64,000 bases of DNA from positions 45,065,502-45,129,501 of the forward strand of contig CAXKWD010000008.1 in NCBI GenBank assembly GCA_964059195.1, read 5' to 3'. Shown here one piece after another: positions 21,802 to 34,137 of the stretch. Position numbers and translations under genes: made by a program. Within the stretch, counting starts at the first letter, position 1. Each line of letters begins with the position of its first letter. The stretch is from Ectobius pallidus. Its lineage: Eukaryota; Arthropoda; Insecta; Blattodea; Ectobiidae. The notes beneath the pieces are model-generated. The model searched no databases and was not told the DNA's origin. It saw only the letters and a list, made by a program, of their open reading frames with translations.

Positions 21802-24656
21802 TATATGAACCTGACATACTATTATTGAATATACAAAGTATAAATAATGAAAAAATTAATGATTTGGCTATTGACATTTCAAAATTGGATAAATTACGAT
21901 TTATCTGCCTTACCGAAACGTGGTTCAACGATAATAGTGCTTTGAATTACATCATTCCGGGATTTTACCTTAGTACCTTTTACAAGCGAACTGTTTGTAA
22001 AGGCGGTGGTGTTGCTATATGGGTAAAGGATGGAACTATTGTGCTTCCATTGGACACTCAGAAATTTGGCTGTGACAAGCACTTTGAAATCTGTGGCATA
22101 CAGTATGAGAACATTTTTAAAGAGAAACTAAATATCTTAACCATCTATCGATCTCCATCTGCAGACTTACAAACATTTTATGATAAATTATATGAAATCT
22201 TGGATTCTTTATTTCATCCTAATGTGAAGATTCTTGTTTGTGGTGATTTTAATATTGACGCGTACTCTGATAATCCAGACTATAATATTTTAACAAACAT
22301 ATTATCTGAGTATAACTTATGCAATAAGGTTCATTGGCCGACTAGAGTTACGAAATCCACCGTAACCACATTAGATCATGTTTACACAAATTTTAACTCT
22401 GGTATTTCCTGTGCTGTTGATAATATCGTATCCGACCATCGGACTGTTTTGTTTGATTCAACTCTTATTGACCCTAAAGTGATCAACGGTGTATCATCTT
22501 TTTCTAGGAGCTTCAATGAACAATCAATTCAACAGTTTGGTAATGATATATTCTTGGAAAACTGGAGTGAATTATACTCTATAACTGATATCGATAATGC
22601 TTTTAAATATTTTCATGAAGTAATTATGTATTATTACAATAAGCACTTTCCTCTTCGGAAACATTCAAAGAATATAAATTGCAAAAGCTGGGTCAACGAT
22701 TCTATAAGAAGCTCAAGTAGGCAACTAAAAGACCTTTATATTTTATTTAAGAATCTTCCTGAATATAAAGAGGTGTATTTGAAAGCCAAGAAACAACATA
22801 GGATATTAGTTGATACCACTAAGAAACTATTTTATCAAAATAAAATATTAAATTCAGGTAATTCCACTAAATCTCTCTGGAAGGTAGTTTCCGGACTAAC
22901 CAAGGATAAAGGTAAAATGTCTAACTTATCTATTAATGTTGATGGCTGTGTTACGTCAAATCCTTATATCATTGCTAATTCTTTTAATACGTTTTTTAAA
23001 TCAGTACCAGAACAAATTGTTAGTCAATTATCCTCGCATGATGAATCTGTAGTTAATATTGATGCCAATATTAACCCAAACGACTTTTTCCTCTATCCAT
23101 TCACAGAAGAGGAATTTTATGAATTAATGAAATTGAAACTGAAAAATAAGTATTCTTCGGGACCCGATGAGATACAGTGTTTTTTGTTGAGACGAATTTT
23201 AAATGTTATTGTGAAACCTGTCACATATTTAATTAATCTTTCCTTTTGCTCTGGAAAGTTTCCACAGATTCTGAAGTTAGGAAAGGTTGTTCCAATTTAT
23301 AAGAAGGGAAGTCCTCTTGAGAAAACAAATTATCGGCCTGTAACTGTACCTTATTGCTTTTCCATTATGTTTGAATACTGTTTTCTTAACAGACTGGTTA
23401 GTTACCTTAATTCCAAAGGTATTTTATCTGACTATCAACATGGTTTTCGTACTAATAGATCTACATTATCTGCAATAAATTATTTTTATGACAAATTGAT
23501 ATCTTATATTGAGAATGGTGAATGCCCAATTGGTATATTCTGCGATCTTAGTAGAGCTTTTGATTGTGTAAAACATAATTTATTGTTGTCTAAATTGTCA
23601 GAATATAATATAAATGGTGTCCCACTTAAATGGATTCAATCCTACCTTTCTAATAGAAGTCAATATGTAAAACTGTTTCATTACAAGAATGGTTTGATGT
23701 CGTCTGTAATATCAAAAACTGTGAATGTTGACCTTGGAGTTCCTCAAGGCTCCGTTTTGGGCCCTTTATTATTTATTTTATACGTAAATGATATTTTTAA
23801 AGCTATTCCTCAACATATTTCATGTACTATGTATGCTGACGACTTTTCTTTAATTCTGTCACACAAATGTCAAAATTCTCTAACTGATATATGCAATAAC
23901 TTATTAAATGATGTTTACAAGTGGTTTTGTACAAACTCACTGCATTTGAATCCAAGTAAGACGTTATTTATGCATTTTCATAATTCACAAAAAAAGTTAT
24001 AAGACATCAATTTATATTTAAACGGTAACTCCCTTCCAAACTCGAAGTCTGTTACATTTTTAGGGCTGATTATAGATGAAAATTTGAATTTTAAAAATCA
24101 TTGTAAGTCAATAATATCGAAACTCCATTCTATAGTGTATATTTTCAGAAATGTGAGAAATGTACTAAATCAAATACAGCTTCTATCATTATATTATGCT
24201 CATGTTGAGAGTCGTATGAGGTATGGCATTGGTTTTTGGGGCTGGTCCACTTTAGCTCCTAATGTTTTTCAGGCACAAAAAAGAATCGTTAGATGTATGG
24301 CTCGTTTACACCCTACACAATCATGTAAAGAGTATTTTAAAATTCTTAATATAATGACCATGCCTAGTCTGTTCATATATGAATTGTGTATGTATACATT
24401 TCATAAACGAAATGAATTTACATTGAATATGAGTTTACATAATTTTAATACAAGACACTGCAATGATTTTCATGTACCTTTTAGAAGGCTTAAATCAGGC
24501 TGTAAATCTCCGAATGTACTTGGTCCTAAACTATTTAACAACCTTCCAGTGGTTATTAGGAATGCAAATAATGTTTCAGTCTTTAAGAGGAATCTAAAAG
24601 AATTTCTGATTGAAAAATGTTTCTATTGTGTTGATGATTACTTAAACCTCCATTAA
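21735..24656 (+). pseudogene. LINE ORF2: endonuclease + reverse transcriptase, one in-frame stop
   Basis: Residues ~28-240 form an exonuclease-endonuclease-phosphatase domain: NIQSINNEK, LTETWF (catalytic Glu ~60), VCGDFNID (~168) and SDHR (~232). Residues ~460-705 form the reverse transcriptase: GKVVPIYKKGS (~517), YRPV, HGFR, DLSRAFDCV, GVPQGSVLGPLLF (~668) and the YADD catalytic box (~699). A TAA at 24000-24002 interrupts the frame. Sequence on both sides is in the same phase, and the C-terminal part (24003-24656, with FLGLIID and YYAHVES) reads on without shift. So 973 codons are open apart from this one nonsense codon. The protein nicks the target and reverse-transcribes its own RNA; this copy would make a truncated product that still contains the whole endonuclease and the YADD box. 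Confidence 0.85.
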
Positions 24657-24740
24657 TTAATTATAGACTAGGCTTATTGACTATTCCTATGCAATGTATA
24701 TTGTCTATTGGAAAATAAACTGATTGATTGATTGATTTGT

Positions 24741-24884
24741 CGTTCCCTTATTCATTAGGCTTACGTATTGCTAGAGATTTACAGTACCTCGCAGCTCAGT
24801 TTGTGGAATTCATTGCAAAAAATATCTACAGATATTAATGAATATCCACCATTACCCCGCGATATAGGGTTAGTGATGAATACG
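24741..24884. other. Short interval between LINE and inverted repeat copy
   Basis: No recognisable feature; AT-rich with no coding signal. Confidence 0.3.
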
Positions 24885-25805
24885 GCAGTGGCGGTTTCTC
24901 CTATGTGCTGCAGCACACAGCTTGTTTTCTGCTCGTCGTATAACGTTATTTTCAAATGCAATATTATACTTTATTTTGCGTAGATTTTGAACTTGGCGCG
25001 TCCACGCGAGAATTTCTTAGCTGGTAGCTTGGGAGTCAAGAGTCGGTAATGTGAATACTACCTTTCCGGCACCATGATGCTATTCTGTGAACAGCACATC
25101 TTTCGTAGGGCTGTGACGCCATGCTCAACCTTGACTGCATGGCGTGTATGGGAGTTTAAACCTGCAGAATGTGCTTCGGCAGCGGGCAGCCCAGAGTGAG
25201 ATTCTGAGGGAGGTTCACGTCTCACCGGCGGGCGCGCTGTTAGTTATGTGAGAAGATCTTCCACCATCTGACGGTAGGGGGCCGTGATGTAGCGAGTAAG
25301 CAATGCTTTTCATCTTCACCGCCAAATTCGAATGTGTTAAATTCAGAAATACCCGGATTCTACAACCCCGATTAAGTATTCTGTCGCACTGCGAACACTA
25401 AGCGACTTCCTCTACCTCAATCACTAAAAATACTATTTTCTCCTCTCTTATTCCATTTCGAGGAACTCTCACGCGATTTTCCCTGCCCTAATTATTATTA
25501 TTATTATTATTTATTAATATTATTATTATAGTTATTGTTGTCATTATTATCATTATTATTGTTGTTGTTATTATTATTAATTTTTATTTTTATTTTTGCT
25601 ATTCTCTCTCGTCACACAACTCACACAATGTTCGACGAGACGAGAGAAATTAGCAAAAAAATAATTAGGGCAGAGAAAATCGCGTGAGAGTTCCCAGAGA
25701 TGGATTAAGAGACGAGCAGTTTAGATAGGCCTACTAATAATTTTTTTTAAATATTTTAGATATGCTGTATGAAATAGTATTTGCAGCACACTTTCGTTTT
25801 GAGCC
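24885..25805 (-). repeat. Dispersed ~0.9-kb repeat, copy 2 (inverted relative to 4310-5165)
   Basis: It is the reverse complement of the 4310-5165 unit, including the internal hairpin (25440-25715), and ends near TTTTGAGCC at 25798. Relative to copy 1 it has a ~25-bp insertion with CTGTGTGCTGCAGCACA near 24908-24925. With copy 1 it brackets ~20 kb that includes the Gypsy element and the LINE. Confidence 0.65.
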
Positions 25806-26039
25806 AAGAGCCGCAACTGGAATACGGTAACCGCTAGTATTAAGTGAAAATAATTTAATATAGGCCTATTCAATTTTGCCAGATGGATTGAAACTTTAGA
25901 TAAGTATTACATATTACTTCAAAGTAATAACGAATCTTATAAGAATTGAAATAACAAAAATAAACCACCACTACACAGTTGAGTTTCCAGATGAAGATTC
26001 GCAGGTGATCGCTATCAGAACTCCTCTTCTTCCCACTAA

Positions 26040-26582
26040 GTGGTTTGTTTACATTTAATAATTAGTTGTTACTCTGGTACGGGTCGACCGATTTGGTCCA
26101 AAATGAATAGCCTTCTTGCAATGGACATTATAAATGCGTATACCAAGTTTGATGAAAATCAGATAAACCGTATTTGAGTTATCGCGCCTTTTGTTATATA
26201 TTACCATAAACAGGCACTAAATTTTATTGGGCATCATTCCGGTACCGCCCAACCAATTTGGTCCAGTATCAATAGACGTCTTCTGATGAAAATTATAAAT
26301 GCATAAACCGAGTTTCATAAAAATCCGATAAAGCGTATCGCGCCTTTAAAATAGACATTAAATTGGGTTTTACTTCAGTACTGGTCAACCGATTTGGTCC
26401 AATATCAATAGGCTTCTTCCCATGGACATTATAAACGCGTACCAAATTTCATTAAAATCCGATAAAGCGTATTTGAGTTATCGCGCGTACAGACACAAGG
26501 ACGGACGGACAGACGGACATACATTTTTCCCGTCCCCCACACAATCTCATAAAGTATCATACTGGCACTTAATAATGAATCA
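26040..26582 (+). repeat. Dispersed family with ~150-bp internal repeats, copy 1
   Basis: About three degenerate units carry ACCGATTTGGTCCAATATCA, CATGGACATTATAAATGCGT, ACCAAGTTTCATGAAAATCC and GTATTTGAGTTATCGCGC. They end in ACAGACACACGGACAGACGG-type sequence, CACACAATCTCATAAAGTA and ACTGGCACTTAATAA. The same order recurs at 34.1-35.8, 36.9-37.3 and 58.1-59.3 kb. There is no coding capacity. Confidence 0.7.
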
Positions 26583-27095
26583 CAAATCCAAATCTTAAAG
26601 AAAGCTAATTTTGTTTTTAAACTTGCTGACTTCAGGTGGTTCGCAGTTGGTTCATTCCTTTCCCAAGGATCGCTGGAGGTTGAGAGAGTTAATGGCAGTG
26701 GACTTTAGGGAATCACATATTATAATAAGTAATTAGATTAAGTACCGTAGGTAAATGTGTTGAAATTAACTATATTTTGTTTCGTATCCAACTGAGGAGT
26801 AAAAGAGTCCTGGTGTATTTATATTAACTCTCAAGTGGAACCACTTAAGGAAGCTATGGAAGTTCACCACTTAAAAGGCTAGCCCATCGAATTAAGAAAA
26901 TTAAACTATATGAATACAATCTTTGAAATCATAGCTACTCTAGAGTAAAGAATAATATATACAAAACATATTAATTGCTAAGTACTATACCATAAAATAG
27001 AAACCTTTTAATTGAGTATTCCTTTAGCATAAGATTACAGAATAATTAAAGCAACCAATCAGAATCCTGATATAATAGAATATTATTCCTATTAG
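26583..27095. other. AT-rich interval, no gene
   Basis: No coding, RNA or repeat signal that I can support. Confidence 0.3.
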
Positions 27096-27669
27096 TGGGG
27101 TGAACAAGCTGAAAAACATTTCACATCCGGCAACCAATGCGCCACTTTGGATTCAGATAGTACATGAGTAGACGAGTCTAAAAAGCCCGGGACACAAATT
27201 TTCCTGGCCCTCTAGCGGTTTTGATGACGTAATCAATATGGCCGCCTAAGTTGTATGACACGCTTCTACATTTCCCTATATATGTTGGGTTTGTGTTTTG
27301 ATATTAACCTATATTATTAGTGATTATTAATCAGGAGGAAACGTGCTTTCCAGCGGTATATCTGACATTATTGTTTGCGTTCATAATACCAGAAATATTT
27401 GAACCTGAATTTAAATTTTTGTTTTTGATTTTGATTTTTTCGAAACATTTTGTTAAATAACTTTGAATCCGTTACATGTAGATGAAAATGTGTTCTATAC
27501 TTTATTGTTCGTCAGACAATTTCCTTTCGAACGGTATATATGACTTATATTTTATCACAAACAGTTCCTGAAAATTAGCCAAAACAATGTAGAGTTGCAC
27601 TGTGAGTCGTTATGGCAACAATTTAAGTTATATGGGTTCCGAAAACTAATAGAGGGGCTTTATCACTGA

Positions 27670-28889
27670 CACTGCCTTCTAAATCTTACAAGCCATGCTG
27701 CTTGAAATCTGGCAACACAGGAGGTAGTCCTATCTGTGGTGGTCTGTGGGAAGCATTTGAATACGTTTTTATTGCAGATAATTTTCTTCGTCACAAATAC
27801 TGACTTTATTTAGGCCTAATCAGTAGGCCTATATTACATAGCCTATACTTGTGATGTGCATAATAACGTAACGTGCGGTGACTCCACATATCTGAAGGAA
27901 TTCGTAGTTTTCAGTGTCTCCTCATTATACGTTATGATGTCGCGTTTTTTCTTATTTTATTGGTAATAACCTCACTTATCCTGTTAGGCCTACGAGCTCT
28001 GTTATTTGACCCACAACAGAGTCATATTTTATTAAGCTACTACACTTCTCTGGGTCATTTTGTACCACCACTGAACTAGTTGTCTCAGGTATAATATAAC
28101 CTAGAACACTGATATCTATCTTCTTGTCACATGCACTTTGTGGAAGACTATGCCCATGACTGTCACTGAAAAGAATAACTTTGCCTGATTCCTTGGAAGC
28201 ACTCGGCTTTCCGTTATTTGCTGTCTAAAAATCATCCATTCGTTCATCCTTGGCTCCAGTGGTGAACTGTGTTGATTCGCCAGGTTAAGGTTTGAATCCC
28301 GTTCATTGGCTTCACCAAACTGTAGGAAAACGCTGAATCGATTTTCTAGTAGTAATATTGGGAGAATAGGAGATTGCATATACTACGATTTGGCGTCTAC
28401 CAGATTGAGATGAATTAGGCCTACTGTGAGCAGCTTGATATTTTGATGAAAGTTCATACCAGTAAAAGTGTCTATATTTCTCTTCAATTCTTCTTTAATA
28501 CCAGCCAATTATTCCTGAAGGACACTAATATCCTACCGTACCTCTCTCTTGTATTCGTTTGTAGATGGTAATAGCTGATGAACATGAAAATATTCTATGA
28601 AAAACTATTCTCTGGTGTACTCAATTCGAGGTGACGGTGTATATAAATATCTCATTTTGTACACGGTTTTTACCTTCTCTATGCTCTCCAGTTGCTCTTC
28701 AGGTGTGTCTAGATGTTCTCTAAACCATAGGCGATGATGACTGGGATTACTTTAAGCTGAAATATGCTTAATTTGCGATGATTCGGATGGAGTTCATTGC
28801 TTTATTTACGGCATGTTGATAGCCGATAGGACTACCGATGCGATGTTTCCAGATTTAACAACATGGCTTGTAAGATATAGAAGGCAGTG
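27670..28889. mobile_element. 1.2-kb TIR element with 7-bp TSD, nested in the left arm
   Basis: The terminal inverted repeats are CACTGCCTTCTAWATCTTAC followed by AAGCCATG on both ends. TCACTGA flanks it (27663-27669, 28890-28896), and the uninterrupted sequence ATCACTGATT is present in the right arm near 32460, proving the insertion point. I recognise no coding sequence; the 87-codon minus frame 28116-28379 is unassigned. A 7-bp duplication again suggests a P-like or related element, but no transposase motif supports that. Confidence 0.7.
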
Positions 28890-29155
28890 TCACTGATTAA
28901 GTAGCAGATGTAATTGTTGTAATTTTTTATGTATAGGTAAGTAAATTCTAGATTTTTTGGGGGTACTTTTTAAAATCGTAGCCCCTTCAAAATTTAAATT
29001 TTTTGGGGGGAACTTCAAAAATGTAATAATAAATAAAATAGATTAAATTAATAAGATTCCATTCAGTAATACTAAATGTGTTGTGTGAGGAACTTCACCG
29101 TGTTAAGAAGATATTGCTTTCGTCTACCTCATAGGAAGACAGAAATTGCCCAATC

Positions 29156-30093
29156 ATGTCAATGAAGAGGAAGCATGAATTGGTTGATGCTACGACTGAC
29201 CCAGTGGTTGCTCCGTTTGTATGGGAACTGTGTTTGTTATGCCAGAAGCAATCAAAAGAGCGCTTGATCATTCCGAAGTATGAAGGTTACTTAACAATGG
29301 CAAAGAATCTTGCATTTTTGCTGAACATGGTGGGCTTCCAAGTGGTATAAGTAATTTGGATTAGTTGGACGATGGAAGTTGTCTTTCACATGCTGCCCAT
29401 GCAGCGAAATATCAAAATTCCTGCAAGAATAAATATGACAGATAGATTATCTGGTGAAAAGAAACAAAGAAGTCCCCATTGCTCAGACCAAACTCCATCT
29501 ACATCAAAATTAACAAGATCATCATAATTTTGTTCAGATGTGGAAAAGGTGTGCCTGTTTTGTGATGAAGGAGAAGGTAGAGACAAACTTGTGACTGTAT
29601 CCACGCTGAGAATTGGGCCTACAATTCATACTCTTGCTCTACAATTGCAGGATGAAAAACTGTTGAAGAAGTTATCGTCAACAGATATGAATGCCATACT
29701 CGCTTTCTAACATGTGCGAAAGCTGCTGAACGTTCTGGAAGAGAAGATTACCATAATCCTGAAGAAGTTGTTTATGGTATAGTTCTAACGGAATTGGTTC
29801 AATACATGCAGGATTCGTACTCATCGAGCAGTACTTCTCCAGTGTTCAAACTTTCTCATCTTATAATATTAGTGTCTCAGCGCATGATGGAAATGGGAAT
29901 ACAAACTCACAAAAAGAATACCAATAGAACACGTCTTAAGGAACAACTATTATCATTTATACCTGGTCTGAAAGCAGATAAGTCGGGATGTGAAATTATT
30001 TTCACTTTCGAAGGGGATGTTGGCGATGCCATTCGCGACGCCTGGGCATTTAATGACGAAGACAGTTCTAAGAACCTTCTCTCAAATGCATAA
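29156..30093 (+). pseudogene. Uncharacterised element gene, left inverted half (N-terminal)
   Basis: Blocks: MKRKHELVD with CLLCQKQSKERLIIPK (C-x2-C pair, 29159-29350); VCLFCDEGEGRDK and LQDEKLLKKLSSTDMNA (~29540-29700); then 29700-30093 with AERSGREDYH, NRTRLKEQLLSF and SGCEIIFTFEGDVGDAIRDA. From memory this is the N-terminal part of a large uncharacterised protein family repeated in many metazoan genomes, with paired Cys motifs, an LQD..LL.KLS box and a TRLKE..L..IP box. Several frameshifts and stops are present. After position 30054 homology with the right-arm copy stops abruptly, which marks the foldback junction. Confidence 0.6.
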
Positions 30094-32200
30094 GTTATCT
30101 TCGTGATGCTTTGTGCCGACGTTTTTTTTATCATCTTTTATATTTGATTTCTCTTCAAATCCCTCAACTAAAGAACTGATCCTAGGGGCTGCTACCATCC
30201 ACTTAAGCAGAGCATTTTTACTATCAAGGATGCCAAAGCTCAATCTTCACCCTTTATAACTTTGTTATTGTTTTCATAAGCTGGTTGTCAGATGTTGCAG
30301 AAAACGTTGTAGCAGTTTTTCTGCTCGTAAAGTTGCCATGAAGAAATTCAGCATGTATGTCTGGATGTTTTTTTGAAAGGACCTGTAGAGAACATACGAA
30401 TGCTGGCAACCGATTAGAATATTGGACTGCGTCCACCGCAAATGTCCTCAGACATAACTGAGCCAAAGTATCGACGTACATTGTAAAGTTAAATGTAGGA
30501 ATACTCAATGCAAGTTGCACTAGAAGGGATTCCAGTTTGATAACTGTGTTCCAAGATTGGAACAGAGGACAATCAGATGTGTTCGACAAAATCCACAGTT
30601 CAATGCATTCGCCACTGATTCTTTCACAGAATGCTTCGTTGAATGCTTTTACCTGTAGACAAGGCAAGGCAGTTAAGTAACTTCATGTGCATACCGAGAT
30701 CTTTTTACATGCGACGATGTAAGGCAGGATTTTGCAACACCAGAACTTGCAATACCAGTGGTTGTTACTAATTCAGTCCATCCACTGCCAGTTAATCACT
30801 TGCCAAGTAAGTTAATGACCATCATTTCTATATGAGTATTATGCGATCCTCGCCATATTTTTCAGGAAATTTCTATTGCAGTTGCTTCCCAATAGCATAT
30901 ACTGGTTGGTCACATGTAATCACGGGTGTTTGATTTCCATTTAATTTTGCTGTAGCCATTAGTATGATATCCATCATATGAAGTACCATTGCTGGAGTCG
31001 CAATTTCGTCATTTAGAAGTGGAAGCAATAACGCATTGCACCTTATTTTTCTAACATCAGGTTCATTTTGGGCATGAAAAGCCGAAAACGATACTCTAGG
31101 CACATGCTCTATTCCTTGTATGTCTTCATTATGCATTCTCTCTAGGACAGAGTTAAGCCAAGGATTTAAAACTTTCCTAGGGGTGAAGGCAGGATCATGG
31201 TCAGTGTATTGTAGATTAACAGTTGGGAAAGGTGGGTCACTTGTAACTTGACCAGTGGCAGGTAGAGTAGTGTAATATTCAGGGAGGCCATTGACAGTTT
31301 GTTTGTTCCACTGCTGGAAACGAACGCTGTCATCGTCAATCTCCATATTGCTTCACTGTGAGGATGCTGAATAATCGTAACACTTGAACCATGGAAAGAA
31401 GTAATGATAGTAGAAGAAGATTGATTGTGCCCGTCCCAGACACATACCATCACTAAAGTCATTAAATGCCCAGGCATCGCGAATGGCATCACCAACATCC
31501 CCTTCGAAAGTGAAAATAATTTCACATCCCGACTTATCTGCTCTCAGACCAAGTATAAATGATAATAATTGTTCCTTAAGACGTGTTCTATTGATATTCT
31601 TTTTGTGAGTTTGTATTCCCATTTCCATCATGCGCTGAGACACTAATTTTGTAAGATGAGAAAGTTTAAACACTGGAGAAATACTGCTAGATGAGTACGA
31701 ACCCTGCATGTATTGAACCAATTCCGTTAGAACTGTACCATAAACAACTTCTTCAGGACTATGGTAATCTTCTCTTCGAGAACGTTCAGCAGCTTTCGCA
31801 CATGTTAAAAAGCGAGTATGGTATCTAAATCACGATGATCTTGTTTGATGTAGGCTAGATGGAGTTTTGTCTGAGCAATGGAGACGTCCTTTCTGTTTCT
31901 TTTCACCAGATAATCTATCTGTCATATTTGTTCTTGCAGGATTTGTGATATTTCCCTGCATGGGCAGCATGTGAAAGACAACTTCCATCGTCCAACTAAT
32001 CCAAATTACTTATACCACTTGGAAGCTCACCATGTTCAGCAAAAATGCAAGATTATATGCCATTGTTAAGTAACCTTCATACTTCGGAATGATCAAGCGC
32101 TCTTTTGATTGCTTCTGGCATAACAAACACAGTACCCATACAAACGGAGCAACCACTGGGTCAGTCGCAGCATCAACCAATTCATGCTTCCTCTTCATTT
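30060..32200 (-). pseudogene. Uncharacterised element gene, full-length degenerate copy
   Basis: In minus-strand order: 32198-32010 (CLLCQKQSKERLI), ~31900-31740, 31721-31440 (TRLKEQLLSFILGL; GDVGDAIRDAWAF; DGMCLGRAQ), 31346-30873 (WNKQTVNGLPEYYTTLPATG; ITCDQPVYAIG) and 30667-30254 (LWILSNTSD; HPDIHAEFLHGNF; DNQLMKTITKL). The order agrees with my memory of a ~1000-residue metazoan family. The CDQPVYAIG and HPxxxxEFxxGNF boxes are its most distinctive parts. Function is unknown. The gene lies inside an inverted-repeat element, so it may be the mobility protein. Frameshifts at several junctions make it non-functional. Confidence 0.6.
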
Positions 32201-33056
32201 ACATGATTGGGTAATTTCTGTCTTCCTATGAGGTAGACGAAAGCAATATCTTCTTAACACGGTGAAGTTCCTCACACAACACATTTAGTATTACTGAATG
32301 GAATCTTATTAATTTAATCTATTTTATTTATTATTACATTTTTGAAGTTCCCCCCAAAATATAAATTTTGAAGGGGCTACGATTTTAAAAAGTACCCCTA
32401 AAAATCTAGAATTTTCTTACCTATACATAAAAAATTACAACAATTACATCTGCTACTTAATCAGTGATAAAGCCCCTCTATTAGTTTTCGGAACCCATAT
32501 AAATTAAATTGTTGCCATAACGACTCGCAGCGCAACTCTACATTGTTTTGGCAAATTTTCAGGAACTGTTTGTGATAAAATATAAGTTATATATACCGTT
32601 CGAAAGGAAATTGTCTGACGAACAATAAAATATAGAACACATTTTCATCTACATGTAACGGATTCAAAGTTATTTAGCAAAATGTTTCGAAAAAATAAAA
32701 ATAAAAAACAAAAATTTTAATTCAGGTACAAATATTTCTGGTATTATGAACGTAAATAATAATGTCAGATATACCGCTGGAAAGCAAGTTTTCTCCTAAT
32801 TAATAATCGCTAATAATATAGGTTAATATCAAAATACAAACCCAAGATATATAGGGAAATGTAGAAGCGTGCCACAAAACTTTGGCGGCCATATTATTAC
32901 GTCATCAAAACCGCTAGAGGGCCAGGAAAATTTGTGTCCTGGGCTTTTTAGACTCGTCTACCCATGTACTATCTGAATCCAAAGTGGCGCATTGGTTGCC
33001 GGATGTGAAATGTTTTGGTATAATTTTCAGCTAACTCACCCCACTATATTGGATAT

Positions 33057-34137
33057 TGTGCCGTGTAGAGGAGGCTTATGTACTTTTCAGGATTTATCCT
33101 TAATTTGATTTTTGTAGAGAGTTCTGACACAGCACTCGATATTATCAGAAGTTGGTGCTCAGTGCTCGATGTGTAGATCTTACATTAATATCAGAAACTA
33201 ACACAAATACAATGGTGAAAGTGTATCATAGACTTATATTTTTTATAATAGCGTGTGTAACAAATCAAGTTATTCATTCTTAACAATAAAACTCCATTAT
33301 CTCTGATCAGTGAAAATCATTAATCATATTAGAACAGTTCATCCCTCTGATTCCCGAGTCTCTGCAATACCGACTAGAGAAGCCTGGAGCAGCACCCACA
33401 AGAAAACATCAAGAAGTCACAGGTATGTAAATACCAAAAATAAAGTGAAATAAGAAACGGTTTCAAGGTTCGCTATGAAAATGATTTCAACGAACGGTTC
33501 ATGAGCGGTTTGCATAATATGTATATGCGGTTTTATACAATTCACAACGAACTGAATGAGCACGCAGCCGGAAAACCCTAACGCAAATGCAATACAATTA
33601 ATGAATAATTGTTATTATTGACGTTGAACCGACAGATTGTTGTGACGCCTCCCGCTTTTTATTGATTTAAGTAGCACGAAGAAATTAATAAAAAAAAATA
33701 ATAAATTGGTTGTCACTTTTTACAAATCATCGATAATCCGAACTCGTTTCTCAATTTTATTTTTGTCAAATGCTATGGAATCTTTTAAAATATTCTTCGA
33801 TAGGCGGCGTAAAAGTCTTTAAGTTTGAAACTCAGTTTTTTAAAGACATGTTTCAGTTATGCATTTTATACCATACATAAATAATATAATTTGATGTAAC
33901 TCTATTAAAATAAAGTTGAATATATTCATCCATACAGAAGAAGACTTACGGTTATTCAGTCAGGTATTCAATCTTACCTCATTGAAGAGGTATGAATTAA
34001 ACTTTTCAGAGGAAAATTTGTCCTGAGAGGGAATGGAACCAGATTTTTCAGCTTTGTGTGCCTCCCCAGGATCGTGCCCAATGCCATGCCGGATAATCCT
34101 CTAGATAGAACCATATCAACTTCGCCATATACGGTAC
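33057..34137. other. AT-rich interval, no gene
   Basis: I see no coding signal. A candidate polyadenylation-like and microsatellite-rich stretch lies near 33690-33710. Nothing else is supported. Confidence 0.3.

Larger units (their letters stand above)
21390..24740 (+). mobile_element. 5'-truncated non-LTR retrotransposon (CR1/Jockey-like)
   Basis: An ORF1 tail is followed by an apurinic endonuclease plus reverse transcriptase ORF2, a short 3' UTR and a (TGAT)n tail (CTGATTGATTGATTGATT at ~24720-24737). A microsatellite 3' tail rather than poly(A) fits CR1-like clades; the clade is inference. It is truncated 5' of the ORF1 tail. No convincing target duplication was found. Confidence 0.85.
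27096..33056. mobile_element. Large foldback element carrying an uncharacterised protein gene twice
   Basis: The ends read AGTGGGGTGA at ~27096 and the reverse complement at ~33053. The left arm (27096-30054, with a 1.2-kb nested insertion) and the right arm (31464-33056) are inverted copies of the same sequence, including 5' coding parts of the gene. A single-copy centre (30055-31463) carries the rest of the gene on the minus strand. So one complete but degenerate gene lies on the minus strand, and its N-terminal half is repeated on the plus strand. The target duplication is ambiguous (TATT is possible). Confidence 0.75.
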
